A DNA stretch of 64,000 nucleotides, taken from the NCBI RefSeq assembly GCF_021228235.1, contig NZ_JAJQRG010000001.1, positions 310,001 through 374,000 of the forward strand, read 5' to 3'. Position 1 is the first letter of the stretch. Every line of letters begins with the position of its first letter. Position numbers and translations under genes: made by a program. The stretch comes from Pseudophaeobacter flagellatus. GTDB taxonomy: Bacteria > Pseudomonadota > Alphaproteobacteria > Rhodobacterales > Rhodobacteraceae. The notes below the pieces were generated by a model. The model ran no database searches. It was not told the DNA's origin and was given only the letters and a program-made list of their open reading frames with translations. Shown here piece by piece: positions 35,215 through 43,530 of the stretch.

Positions 35215-35515
35215 GGGCTTCGGCCTCCTGTTTGCCGTGGCTGTAGTTGGATGGGCCTTTGCGGCGGAAATCTTCGCGGAAATGCACCGGTTCTGGACCG
35301 CTGGGACCGGCCTTGGCATCGGCCAGATAGGCCCCGACGATGCGGATGTTCTGCTTCTCCGCCGCCAGCAGGCGCAGCTGGGCTTCGGCTTCGTCTTCGA
35401 TCAATTCGGCCTGGGCCAGATCACGGGTCCAGCTGTCGTCCGCCATGAAGTAGATGACATCGCCTTCCAGTAGATCGTTGGCGGTGATGACTTTGGGGGT
35501 AAAGGGGCGGGCCAT
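35207..35515 (-). CDS. DUF2849 protein
   Basis: A 102-residue soluble protein of the DUF2849 family. It starts MARPFTPKVITANDLLEGDVIYF and has the central D/E-rich AELIEDEAEAQLRLL, and recurs next to cobA and cysI in alphaproteobacteria. No catalytic motif is visible. It overlaps cobA by 1 nt and cysI by 8 nt, so it sits inside the operon and is presumably made with sulfite reductase. Function not established. Confidence 0.88.
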   Translation of the reverse strand: MARPFTPKVITANDLLEGDVIYFMADDSWTRDLAQAELIEDEAEAQLRLLAAEKQNIRIVGAYLADAKAGPSGPEPVHFREDFRRKGPSNYSHGKQEAEAHV

Positions 35516-36333
35516 TATGCAAGCTCCATGTTCAATGCGGTGAGGGCGGCTGCGCTGTGGCGCGGGGCAAGCCCCAGAAATGTGAGGGCGGGTCCGTCAA
35601 AACCCGCAGTGGCAAGATCGGTTGGCAGGCGGTCCAGCGTGGTTTCCAGAACCCGCTGATTGCGACGTGAGGCATTTTCGACCAGGGTCACCGGCGTTGC
35701 CCGGCTGGCGCCGTGCATGATCAGGCGGCCCTGTACGAAACGGGCTGATTTCTTGCCCATGTAGATCGCGGCAACCTCGCCGGGGCGGGCGAGGGCGGCC
35801 CAGTCCTGATCGGCAAAGCCGCGCATGTCATGCCCGGTCAGAAAGCGCACCGAAGAATTGCGCCCGCGCTGGGTCAAGCTCTGGCCGATGCCAGCCACCG
35901 CAGCCGAGGCGGCGGTGATGCCGGGCATGATCTGATAGGCGATGCCAGCCTCTTCACAGGCGGTCAGTTCCTCATCCAGGCGGCCAAAGACGGTTGGGTC
36001 ACCGGATTTCAGGCGCAGCACCTTTTTGCCTGCCTGGGCATGGGCCACCATCCGGGCGCAGATCTCTTGCTGGCTCATGGAGGGGCCAAAGCCCTCTTTG
36101 CCGACGTCTTCCAGCTGTGCCTGTGCCCCCGCCAGGGCGAGGATCTCGGCGCTGACCAGGCGATCATACAGGACCACATCGGCCTCTTGCAGTGCCTTGG
36201 CGACCTTTAGCGTCAACAGGTCCGGATCGCCCGGGCCAGAGCCTGCAAAGGCCACATCGCCGCTGACAAGGCAGCACATGCCGCTGCGGCTGGGCGCGGG
36301 GACTGTGGTGTTCTGTGTCATGGGACCGGTCAT
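35515..36333 (-). CDS. cobA: Uroporphyrinogen-III C-methyltransferase
   Basis: A 272-residue SUMT that methylates uroporphyrinogen III twice to precorrin-2, feeding siroheme (for CysI) and cobalamin. The motifs are FAGSGPGDPDLLTLKV (about residue 30), VLRLKSGDPTVFGRLDEE (near 106) and YQIMPGITAASAA. It is the SUMT domain only; a CysG-type dehydrogenase/chelatase domain is absent. First gene of the operon, divergent from the Lrp gene. An N-terminal stretch of about 25 residues before the core could be shorter if a later start is used. Confidence 0.92.
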   Translation of the reverse strand: MTGPMTQNTTVPAPSRSGMCCLVSGDVAFAGSGPGDPDLLTLKVAKALQEADVVLYDRLVSAEILALAGAQAQLEDVGKEGFGPSMSQQEICARMVAHAQAGKKVLRLKSGDPTVFGRLDEELTACEEAGIAYQIMPGITAASAAVAGIGQSLTQRGRNSSVRFLTGHDMRGFADQDWAALARPGEVAAIYMGKKSARFVQGRLIMHGASRATPVTLVENASRRNQRVLETTLDRLPTDLATAGFDGPALTFLGLAPRHSAAALTALNMELA

Positions 36334-36471
36334 GGCGGCGGCTTTCTGTTGTTTGACTTGACTGTAGATATAGGAAATATTCCCGCCGTTACGCTATATG
36401 CAGAACCAAATAAGGTTGTTTGTTCCATCTGGCGTCGTGCCCGGATAGGATGGTCCTGAAACAGAGGGAAA
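36334..36471. promoter_or_regulatory. Divergent promoter region cobA / lrp-type gene
   Basis: A 138-bp region between two divergent transcripts. GGAAATATTCC (36373-36383) is a short near-palindrome of the AT-centred kind bound by Lrp-family regulators. This is a candidate site only; no -35/-10 pair was identified with confidence. Confidence 0.35.
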
Positions 36472-36945
36472 ATGAGAATGACAGTTCGGATCGATGCGAC
36501 GGACCGGAAAATTCTGGCAGAGCTTCAGCGGGATGCCGGGCAATCCTTGGATGAAATCGCCCGTCAGGTGGGCAGTTCCAAGACGCCGGTGTGGAATCGG
36601 ATCCGAAAACTGCGCGAGGCGGGTGTCATTGGTCAGCAGACTGTGGTGCTGGACGCCGAGGCTCTGGGCTTTGAGGCTTGTTTCTTTGTGCTGATCCGTA
36701 CCTCGGAGCATGAGGCCGAGTGGCAGCAATCCTTCCTGAAGGCGCTGCACGACCGCCCCGAAGTGCAGGAGGCGCATCGGCTGGCCGGGGATATCGACTA
36801 TATCCTGAAGGTGCGGGTGCAGAACGCGCGGGCCTATGACAAGTTTTACCAGGCGCTGATTTCAGAGGTGCGGGTGCATAATGTTACCGCGCTCTTGTCG
36901 ATGGAAGAGATCAAATCCACCACTATGCTGCCGCTGGAGGGCTGA
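36472..36945 (+). CDS. Lrp/AsnC family transcriptional regulator
   Basis: A 157-residue feast/famine regulator. The N-terminal winged HTH is ATDRKILAELQRDAGQSLDEI through SKTPVWNRIRKL, and the C-terminal RAM domain includes AHRLAGDIDYILKVRV. ATG 36472 follows AGAGGGAAA closely; 36478 (MTVRIDA) is an equally good start. Divergent from cobA-cysIH, so regulation of sulfur assimilation in response to an amino acid is the natural inference. Confidence 0.9.
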   Translation: MRMTVRIDATDRKILAELQRDAGQSLDEIARQVGSSKTPVWNRIRKLREAGVIGQQTVVLDAEALGFEACFFVLIRTSEHEAEWQQSFLKALHDRPEVQEAHRLAGDIDYILKVRVQNARAYDKFYQALISEVRVHNVTALLSMEEIKSTTMLPLEG

Positions 36946-37117
36946 GGCATATGCAAAAGGCGTAGGACAAAGGAGCGCTGCCGCGCGCCTTGATCCGACA
37001 GGTGCGGCGTGACGGCAGGTCTGCCCCAAAGATGCCTGAACAAGTTTGACTAGGTTTGGCGCGTAAAGGACAAGCCCTGCGATGCAGGGGGGGCTTTGGC
37101 CCTCCTTGACCCGCAGG

Positions 37118-38299
37118 TTAGCCTGTGACCTGCAGCCCTGTCAGCCCGTGGAAATGATAGCTGTTGCTATAGCGCGGCGCGGCGGCGAGTTTCAGCTGCG
37201 GGCAGCGGTCAAACAGGATCGGCAGAGCGACCTGCATTTCCAGTCGCGCAAGCGGCGCGCCAACGCAGAAATGCAGGCCACCACCAAAGGCCGCATTGGT
37301 GCGGGCCGGGCGGGTTGGATCAAAACGCTCCGGTTCGTCTTCGGCGGCAGGGTCGCGATTGGCAGCCGCCAGCAGCAAGGCGACCTGATCGCCAGGCTGA
37401 AATAGATGGCCCATGACCTCGATCTCTTCGTAGGCGTAGCGGGTGAACATATGCAGCGGCGGATCATAGCGCAGGATTTCTTCGACCAGGTTTTCGATGC
37501 CTGCTGGTGCCAGCCAGGCGGGATCCCAGCCCTGTTGCAGCAGCGTTTTCACCCCATTGCCCAGGGCGTGTACCGTGGCCTCGTGCCCGGCATTCAGCAA
37601 CAGGATGCAGGTGCCGATCAACTCATCCGTGCTGAGGCTGTCGCCTTCTTCTTCAGCCAGGATCAGCCGGGTGATCAGATCATCCCGCGGATCCGAGCGG
37701 CGTTTGGCGATGTAGCCTGCAAGGAAATCGCTAAAGTCCTGCGCTGCCGTGGCGGCGGCCAGTTCATCCGCATGGGTCTTGCCGGCCTGATACATGGCGA
37801 CCATCGCATGGGACCAGTCCAAGAGTTGCGGTGCCATTTCGCAGGGCACGCCAAGCAGACGGCAGATGGTGATAACGGGAACCTGGGTGCAATAGGCCGG
37901 AAGCAGATCAAAGGGTTCGGCCGGGAAGGCATCAATCAAGCTGTGGCACAGGGCCGTGAGATCGGCTTGCTGTGCCTTGATTTCGCGCGAGGTGAAGGCC
38001 CGCATCACCAGTCGGCGCAGGCGGGTATGGCGGGGCGGCTCTGCCTCTAGCATCGAATGAGCTTCGACCGCGAGAAAGGGGGTCAGATGCGCCGGGGCTG
38101 CTGTGGCAATTTCTGGTGGCACTTCGCGGCCAAATCTGCGATCGCGGAGGATGGCATGCACTGCGGCGCGGCGAAAGGCGGCTGGCATGCCATAATCCTG
38201 CCAGTAGCACAGACCGCCGAGGCTGCGGCAGTTTTGGTAAAAGCGATAGGGGTCTTGCACAAAGGCAGGATCGGTCGGGGATTGGATGACTGTTTGCAT
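37118..38299 (-). CDS. Cytochrome P450
   Basis: A 393-residue soluble class I P450. The heme-binding loop FGGGLHFCVGAPLARLE has the axial Cys near residue 341, the I-helix motif is LLNAGHEATVHALG (near 234), and the ExxR is EEIL/R in ENLVEEILRYDPPL (near 271). The I-helix shows AGHEAT, an (A/G)G-x-(D/E)-T form. No ferredoxin or ferredoxin reductase is adjacent. It stands alone, divergent from dctBD; substrate unknown. Confidence 0.94.
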   Translation of the reverse strand: MQTVIQSPTDPAFVQDPYRFYQNCRSLGGLCYWQDYGMPAAFRRAAVHAILRDRRFGREVPPEIATAAPAHLTPFLAVEAHSMLEAEPPRHTRLRRLVMRAFTSREIKAQQADLTALCHSLIDAFPAEPFDLLPAYCTQVPVITICRLLGVPCEMAPQLLDWSHAMVAMYQAGKTHADELAAATAAQDFSDFLAGYIAKRRSDPRDDLITRLILAEEEGDSLSTDELIGTCILLLNAGHEATVHALGNGVKTLLQQGWDPAWLAPAGIENLVEEILRYDPPLHMFTRYAYEEIEVMGHLFQPGDQVALLLAAANRDPAAEDEPERFDPTRPARTNAAFGGGLHFCVGAPLARLEMQVALPILFDRCPQLKLAAAPRYSNSYHFHGLTGLQVTG

Positions 38300-38335
38300 G
38301 GGCTGACTTTGCCGCGATGACTGGCCTTTGCAAGT

Positions 38336-38353
38336 CCAGTCTTGCTAGACTGG
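38336..38353. promoter_or_regulatory. Short palindrome in the P450/dctB divergent region
   Basis: CCAGTC (38336-38341) and GACTGG (38348-38353) form perfect 6-bp arms around TTGCTA, immediately followed by an A-run. It could be an operator for either gene, but nothing links it to a known regulator. Confidence 0.35.
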
Positions 38354-38387
38354 GAAAAAACATAAGTGCAAGGAGACTGGTACAGGA

Positions 38388-40151
38388 ATGCAAAGATGGG
38401 CAGGGTTGCTGGGGTTCGCTCTGGCGGTGATCGCAATTGGTGGGGCAACATGGGTCTATGGGTACCGGCAGGCGTTGGATTCCCTGGCCGAGCGCAGCGT
38501 TGCTGATCTGGCGCTGGCCTCTGATCGCGTCAGTACACAATTGCAGATATATCAAGAACTTGCGGTATTGATGGCGGATCACCCTGCACTTGAACAGTTG
38601 GACAGCCCTGCGGGGCGTCGCGCGGCACAGCATCTGCTGCGCGGGGTGGCCGACAAGACTGCGGCTTTGGATGTGCTTTATGCTGATGTCGATGGCCGGG
38701 TGCTTACCGCTGCCTCAGGTGTGCTTGGCGAAAACATTGCGGCGGAGGGGTATTTCCGCCGCGCCTTGCAGGGGGCATTGGGCACGGGGGCGGCCGTGCT
38801 GGCGGACAATGGTCAGCGCGCCTATTTTTACGCCGCGCCGGATTTCTCGCCTGAGGGTGGTATCTCTGGTGTGCTGGTGGTTGTTGCTGATGTCGAAGAT
38901 GTCGAACAGACTTGGCGCGGGTCTTTGCCGGCGGTCTTTTTCACCAAGGCAACAGGAGAGGTCTTTATTTCCAACCGGCCAGAGCTGCTGTTTTGGCAAC
39001 AGACGGGGTCTGTTTGGGGCGCGGCAGGCACGGGGGGAACTGGTGGCGTGCTGCGCGATGGCAGCTCTTTGTCCTACCGGGTGTCCACAACTGGTGAACA
39101 TGAAATCTGGCATTTGTCTGAACGGCCCTATCTGCCCCGGCGCGCGCTGCATTTGACGGTGGGTTTGCCGGTGATCGGTTTGACCGGGCAAATCCTGGTT
39201 GATGTTGCCTCGGCCTGGCGGCTGGCGACACTGCAGGCTTTTGCCTTGGCGGCGCTGTGCCTGGCCTTTGGCACCTTTCTCTTTCTGGCGCTCGAACGCC
39301 GTCGCACCCTGGCCAAGGCCAATGCGGTACTGGAAAGCCGGGTTGCGACCCGCACCCGTGCCCTGCAGGCGACAAACAGCCAGTTGCGCCGCGAAGTGAG
39401 CGAGCGCGAGGATGCCGAGGCGGCCCTGAAGAAGGCGCAAGAGGAACTGGTACAGGCGGGCAAGCTGTCGGCCCTGGGGCAGATGTCTGCCGGGATCAGC
39501 CACGAGCTGAACCAGCCCTTGATGGCGATCCAGCAATATGCCGAAAACGGCGATGCCTTTTTGCGGCGTGGCCAGGTGGACCGGGTTGGCGAGAACCTGA
39601 CGCGGATTGCTGGCATGTCGGCGCGCATGGCCCGCATCATCAAAAACCTGCGGGCCTTTTCGCGCAATGAGAACGAGCCCATGGCGCGGGTGGATCTGGT
39701 GCAGGTGATCAATACCGCGGTAGAGTTGACCGCCTCGCGTCTGGAGACGGATGAGGTGGCGCTAAGCTGGCAACCGCCTGACGGCAACGAGCCAATTTAT
39801 GTCTGGGGTGGAGAAGTCCGACTTACCCAGGTTTTTGTTAACCTTATCAATAATTCAGCTGATGCCATGCTGGATCAGAATACGCGGTCCATCAACATCA
39901 CCCTAGAGGCTGGTGATCGGCTTTCGGTGGCGGTGCGCGACATTGGTCCTGGCATCAAGGAACCGGAGAAGATGTTTGATCCGTTCTACTCTACCAAGGT
40001 GGTTAGCAGCTCCGAGGGCATGGGGCTGGGGCTGTCGATTTCCTACGGTCTGGTGCAGAGTTTTGGTGGCAATATCCATGGTAGAAATATGGAACGCGGC
40101 GCGGTCTTTACCGTAGAGCTGGAGCGGTGGAACGAAGGTGGCGCGACATGA
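38388..40151 (+). CDS. dctB: C4-dicarboxylate sensor histidine kinase DctB
   Basis: A 587-residue membrane sensor. TM1 is at about 5-22, TM2 at about 270-298 (FALAALCLAFGTFLFLAL), and the roughly 245-residue periplasmic region between is the size of a double-PAS dCache sensor. A coiled coil (VLESRVATRTRALQ) leads to the H-box SALGQMSAGISHELNQPL with the phosphorylated His near residue 369, then the N-box FVNLINNSADAM and G-boxes DIGPGI and GMGLGLSIS. The stop overlaps dctD by 4 nt. Partner and transporter downstream support dicarboxylate sensing. Confidence 0.93.
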   Translation: MQRWAGLLGFALAVIAIGGATWVYGYRQALDSLAERSVADLALASDRVSTQLQIYQELAVLMADHPALEQLDSPAGRRAAQHLLRGVADKTAALDVLYADVDGRVLTAASGVLGENIAAEGYFRRALQGALGTGAAVLADNGQRAYFYAAPDFSPEGGISGVLVVVADVEDVEQTWRGSLPAVFFTKATGEVFISNRPELLFWQQTGSVWGAAGTGGTGGVLRDGSSLSYRVSTTGEHEIWHLSERPYLPRRALHLTVGLPVIGLTGQILVDVASAWRLATLQAFALAALCLAFGTFLFLALERRRTLAKANAVLESRVATRTRALQATNSQLRREVSEREDAEAALKKAQEELVQAGKLSALGQMSAGISHELNQPLMAIQQYAENGDAFLRRGQVDRVGENLTRIAGMSARMARIIKNLRAFSRNENEPMARVDLVQVINTAVELTASRLETDEVALSWQPPDGNEPIYVWGGEVRLTQVFVNLINNSADAMLDQNTRSINITLEAGDRLSVAVRDIGPGIKEPEKMFDPFYSTKVVSSSEGMGLGLSISYGLVQSFGGNIHGRNMERGAVFTVELERWNEGGAT

Positions 40152-41383
40152 CAACTCGCAAGGTTCTGGTGGTAGATGATGATGCGGCGCTGCGCGAAGC
40201 CCTGGCGCAGACACTCGAACTTAACGATTTGGAGCCCATCACGGCAGGCTCTTTTGTGGCGGCCAAGGATCTGATCACCGCTGAATTTGACGGGGTGGTC
40301 CTGTCGGATATCCGCATGCCGGGGCGGGATGGGTTTTACCTGCTTGATTATGTGCGCGGTACTGATGAGGACCTGCCGGTGATCCTGCTGACTGGCGAGG
40401 GGGATATTCCCATGGCGGTTAAGGCGATGTCGCAGGGGGCCTTTGGTTTTCTGGAAAAACCCTGCGTGACAGCGGACTTGCTTACTGCGCTGCAGCGGGC
40501 GCTCAAGACCCGCCGCCTGGTGTTGGAAAACCGCAGTTTCAAGCAGAAGCTGGAAGAGGGCGACCCGGCGGCACGCATGTTATTTGGGACCTCGCCGCAG
40601 TCAGATGCTTTGCGTGCGCGGGTGCGCAGTGTGGCGCCAACCCTGGCCGAAGTCCTGGTGTCCGGTCCGGCGGGCAGCGGCGTTCCCAAGGTGGCAGAGG
40701 TCATTCACCTGATGTCGCCGCGCGCCCAGGCGCCCTTTGTCAAATCCCCCTCTGCCGGGCTTAGCGTCGCGGATCTGGCTGCACTCTGTCAGCAGGCGGC
40801 AGGTGGCTCGCTGTTCTTGGACGAAGTCTCGGCGCTGTCCGAGGCGCTGCAGTATGCCGTTTTGGAGCGGATCGAACAGGGGGATGGGCCGCGCCTTATT
40901 GTTGGCAGTACCGCCGATCTGGCCGCTCTTGTCGCGGCGGGCAGCTTTGGCGCCGATCTGTATTACCGCCTTGAGGGCATGCGGGTACGCATTCCTTCGC
41001 TGGCTGAACGCCCCGGCGATATCCCTGTTCTGTTCCGTCTTTATGTGGCCCAGGCTGCTGAACAGGCCGGAATAGAGCCGCCGGAAATCAGCCAAGAGCA
41101 TCTCGCCGGGTTGATGGCGCAGGATTGGCCGGGCAATGCGCGATCCTTGATGTCGGCGGCCATGCGCTTTGTGCTGGGCATGCCAGATGAGGTGAGCGCG
41201 GCAACCGATCTTGGTCTGGCCGAGCAGATGGCCCAGGTGGAACGCTCTTTGTTGATTGCGGCCCTGGGACGACAGAACGGCCGGGCCGCCGCAGCAGCAG
41301 AGGCGTTGAAACTGCCGCGCAAAACATTTTATGATAAATTGGCCCGCTACGGCATCCGGCCGGAAGACTACCGGCGGCCGTAA
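40148..41383 (+). CDS. dctD: DctD-type response regulator with degenerate AAA+ domain
   Basis: A 411-residue regulator paired with DctB. The receiver is intact (VVDDD acid pocket, phospho-Asp in VLSDIRMPG, Lys in FLEKPC). The central domain is unusual: Walker A reads SGPAGSGVPK, lacking the GK[ST] lysine position, and the GAFTGA sigma-54 loop is missing, with a deletion of about 50 residues before AGGSLFLDE. The later LYYRLEGMRVRIPSL and the C-terminal Fis-like HTH (NGRAAAAAEALKLPRKTFYDKLARYGI) are kept. It probably binds DNA but cannot hydrolyse ATP or open a sigma-54 promoter. ATG 40148 overlaps the dctB stop. Confidence 0.9.
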   Translation: MTTRKVLVVDDDAALREALAQTLELNDLEPITAGSFVAAKDLITAEFDGVVLSDIRMPGRDGFYLLDYVRGTDEDLPVILLTGEGDIPMAVKAMSQGAFGFLEKPCVTADLLTALQRALKTRRLVLENRSFKQKLEEGDPAARMLFGTSPQSDALRARVRSVAPTLAEVLVSGPAGSGVPKVAEVIHLMSPRAQAPFVKSPSAGLSVADLAALCQQAAGGSLFLDEVSALSEALQYAVLERIEQGDGPRLIVGSTADLAALVAAGSFGADLYYRLEGMRVRIPSLAERPGDIPVLFRLYVAQAAEQAGIEPPEISQEHLAGLMAQDWPGNARSLMSAAMRFVLGMPDEVSAATDLGLAEQMAQVERSLLIAALGRQNGRAAAAAEALKLPRKTFYDKLARYGIRPEDYRRP

Positions 41384-41472
41384 CGGCTCTGGCGGGCCTG
41401 TGTGCAGTGCGATCGGGCGGGGGTACACGTCGGCGATTCTTTGCGCATCACGGCTGCCAAGTTGCCAAACTC

Positions 41473-41490
41473 TGTGCGGATTTTCGCACA
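41473..41490. promoter_or_regulatory. Palindromic operator 1 upstream of dctP
   Basis: TGTGCGGATTTTCGCACA has perfect 6-bp arms TGTGCG/CGCACA. It is almost identical to the site at 41506-41523; the centres are 33 bp apart, close to three helical turns. Candidate DctD binding site, from position and symmetry. Confidence 0.6.
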
Positions 41491-41505
41491 ACACCCCAGA
41501 AACCA

Positions 41506-41523
41506 TGTGCGAGATTTCGCACA
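41506..41523. promoter_or_regulatory. Palindromic operator 2 upstream of dctP
   Basis: TGTGCGAGATTTCGCACA, second copy of the palindrome, about 180 bp upstream of the dctP start. Both sites are followed by AACA(C/T)CCCAG, so the duplicated unit is longer than the palindrome itself. Confidence 0.6.
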
Positions 41524-41640
41524 ACATCCCAGCGGCGGGATGTGATGGGGGCGTTTATGTCGATGTAAGTCATTGCAGAAAAATGCAGAAACTTGAAATC
41601 CGCCTAAATTTGAAACAAATCTTGAGTGCCCCCGCACAAC

Positions 41641-41656
41641 TGGCAATTCTATGGCA
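41641..41656 (+). promoter_or_regulatory. Weak sigma-54-like promoter match upstream of dctP
   Basis: TGGCAATTCTATGGCA keeps the GG-N10-GC spacing of -24/-12 promoters, but its -12 box is poor (GGCA instead of TTGC). Its position, about 50 nt before dctP, fits, yet the local DctD lacks the GAFTGA loop. Probably coincidental or a relic. Confidence 0.25.
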
Positions 41657-41703
41657 GAGGCCCCGCCGCAGGTGGGGACATTACCAATTCTGGGAGGATT
41701 GAA

Positions 41704-42705
41704 ATGAAATATGTAACTGCTGCTGCCACCGCGATGGCGCTGACCGTAACCGCTGGTGCCGCACAGGCGGCCTGTGATGAGGGCGAGATTGTCGTCAAGT
41801 TCAGCCATGTCACCAACACCGACAAGCACCCCAAGGGGATTGCGGCGTCGTTGCTGGAACAGCGGATCAACGACGAGATGAATGGCACCATGTGCCTAGA
41901 GGTCTATCCCAACTCGACCCTGTATAACGACAACAAGGTGCTGGAAGCCATGTTGCAGGGCGATGTGCAACTGGCCGCGCCTTCGCTGTCCAAGTTCGAA
42001 AAGTTCACCAAAGAATTCCGCCTGTTTGATCTGCCATTCATGTTCAAGAACATCGACGCGGTTGATGAATTCCAGGCCTCGGAAAACGGGCAGGCCCTGC
42101 TTGACAGCATGCAGCGTCGCGGCCTGCAGGGGCTAGCCTATTGGCACAACGGCATGAAGCAGATGTCCGCCAACAAGCCGCTGGTGGCACCTAGCGATGC
42201 CAATGGTCTGAAGTTCCGGGTGCAGTCTTCTGATGTTCTGGTCGCCCAGATGGAAGCCATCGGTGGCAGCCCGCAGAAAATGGCCTTCTCGGAGGTTTAC
42301 GGCGCATTGCAACAGGGGGTTGTGGATGGACAGGAAAACACCTGGTCCAACATCTATGGCAAAAAGTTCTTTGAAGTGCAGGACGGGGTGACCGAAACCA
42401 ACCACGGTATCATCGACTATCTGGTGGTGACCAACGTGGATTGGCTGGAAAGCCTGGAGCCCGCCGTGCGGGAACAGTTTCTCACCATTCTTGGTGAAGT
42501 GACCGCTACCCGCAACGCAGAATCCACACAGGTGAACCAAGAGGCCAAAGAGGCCATTATCGCCGCAGGTGGTGAAGTGCGCAGCCTGGATGCCGACCAG
42601 CGTCAGGCTTGGGTTGAAACCATGATGCCGGTCTGGCAGCAGTTCGCTGGCGACGTTGGTCAGGACAAGATCGACGCAGCACAGGCGATCAACGCCAATC
42701 ACTGA
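41704..42705 (+). CDS. dctP: TRAP dicarboxylate transporter, substrate-binding protein DctP
   Basis: A 333-residue periplasmic binding protein. The signal peptide MKYVTAAATAMALTVTAGAA with an AQA cleavage site is clear. DctP motifs follow: VVKFSHVTNTDKHPKG (near residue 32), GLKFRVQSSDVLVAQMEAIGGSPQ containing the conserved carboxylate-binding Arg near residue 172, and VVDGQENTWSNIY. GGGAGG precedes the start. It delivers C4-dicarboxylates to DctQM. Two palindromes lie upstream and a hairpin downstream. Confidence 0.95.
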   Translation: MKYVTAAATAMALTVTAGAAQAACDEGEIVVKFSHVTNTDKHPKGIAASLLEQRINDEMNGTMCLEVYPNSTLYNDNKVLEAMLQGDVQLAAPSLSKFEKFTKEFRLFDLPFMFKNIDAVDEFQASENGQALLDSMQRRGLQGLAYWHNGMKQMSANKPLVAPSDANGLKFRVQSSDVLVAQMEAIGGSPQKMAFSEVYGALQQGVVDGQENTWSNIYGKKFFEVQDGVTETNHGIIDYLVVTNVDWLESLEPAVREQFLTILGEVTATRNAESTQVNQEAKEAIIAAGGEVRSLDADQRQAWVETMMPVWQQFAGDVGQDKIDAAQAINANH

Positions 42706-42719
42706 TTGGACCTGAAACA

Positions 42720-42747
42720 GGCACCCGTCTCTTTGTGAGCGGGTGCC
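42720..42747 (+). terminator. Hairpin between dctP and dctQ
   Basis: GGCACCCG-T-CTC-TTTGT-GAG-CGGGTGCC forms an 11-bp interrupted stem without a long T-run. It starts about 15 nt past the dctP stop. Such structures usually stabilise the binding-protein mRNA or attenuate read-through, giving an excess of DctP over DctQM. Confidence 0.65.
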
Positions 42748-42849
42748 TTCCGGGGCGCTGATCCAGATGATCTGCGCCCCGAAGTCCAGGTGGGGTGTGG
42801 ATCCGCAGCCTGCGTTTACTCTTTTCTCAAAATCATCGGGGTGACCAAT

Positions 42850-43530
42850 ATGTCGGGGGCAAGAACCGGCCCGTCTGGGTTTATCAACACCCTGGAAGAA
42901 ACGCTGATTGCGCTGCTTCTGGGACTGATGACCGTTATTACATTTGCCAATGTGATCGCGCGTTTCGTCTTTAATTCTAATATTCTGTGGGCCCTAGAGC
43001 TGACGGTATTCCTTTTTGCCTGGTTGGTGCTTCTGGGTGCAGCCTATGCCGTAAAGACCCATGCCCATCTGGGCGTGGATGCCATTGTCAATATTCTAAA
43101 CCCAAGGGTGCGCAGGGTGGTCGGGCTGATTGCTTCCGGCTGCTGTCTGGTGTTTTCGCTGTTGCTGCTCAAGGGTGCCTATGACTACTGGGCGGTTTTT
43201 GCTGATCTGCCGCCGACTTCGGGACGCTGGTTCCCCACCGGGTTTGATTTCAGCGCGCGCTCGCAGAGTTTTTATGAGGTGCAGGATGTGCCAATGGTCG
43301 GGGTCTTCCGTTTTCTGGAGGAATTGATCAACTACGGCGATTCCTATGAGAAGCTGCCAAAGGCGGTGCCCTATGTGGTGCTGCCGCTGTCGATGCTGTT
43401 GCTTGTTTTGCGGTTTGCCCAGGCGGCGCTGCAGATGTGGCGCGGTGAGGCAGACCGGCTGGTGGCCAGCCATGAGGTCGAAGATGAGCTGGACGAAGCC
43501 CGGGCCCGCGCGACCGAGGGAGAAAATTAA
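42850..43530 (+). CDS. dctQ: TRAP transporter small permease DctQ
   Basis: A 226-residue membrane subunit with four predicted helices (about 15-40, 50-72, 90-112 and 178-200). The EETLIALLLGLMTVITFANVIARFVF N-terminus is characteristic of DctQ. A loop of roughly 55 residues (DLPPTSGRWFPTGFDF...) between helices 3 and 4 is longer than in small DctQ proteins but common in dicarboxylate systems. ATG 42850 is preferred over the frame opening at 42790; GTG 42841 is an alternative. It overlaps dctM as TAATG. Confidence 0.92.
   Translation: MSGARTGPSGFINTLEETLIALLLGLMTVITFANVIARFVFNSNILWALELTVFLFAWLVLLGAAYAVKTHAHLGVDAIVNILNPRVRRVVGLIASGCCLVFSLLLLKGAYDYWAVFADLPPTSGRWFPTGFDFSARSQSFYEVQDVPMVGVFRFLEELINYGDSYEKLPKAVPYVVLPLSMLLLVLRFAQAALQMWRGEADRLVASHEVEDELDEARARATEGEN

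Noticed and set aside
41641-41656. Sigma-54 promoter for dctP
   Set aside because: Correct GG-N10-GC spacing but a poor -12 box, and the local DctD has lost the GAFTGA loop. Kept only as a low-confidence feature.
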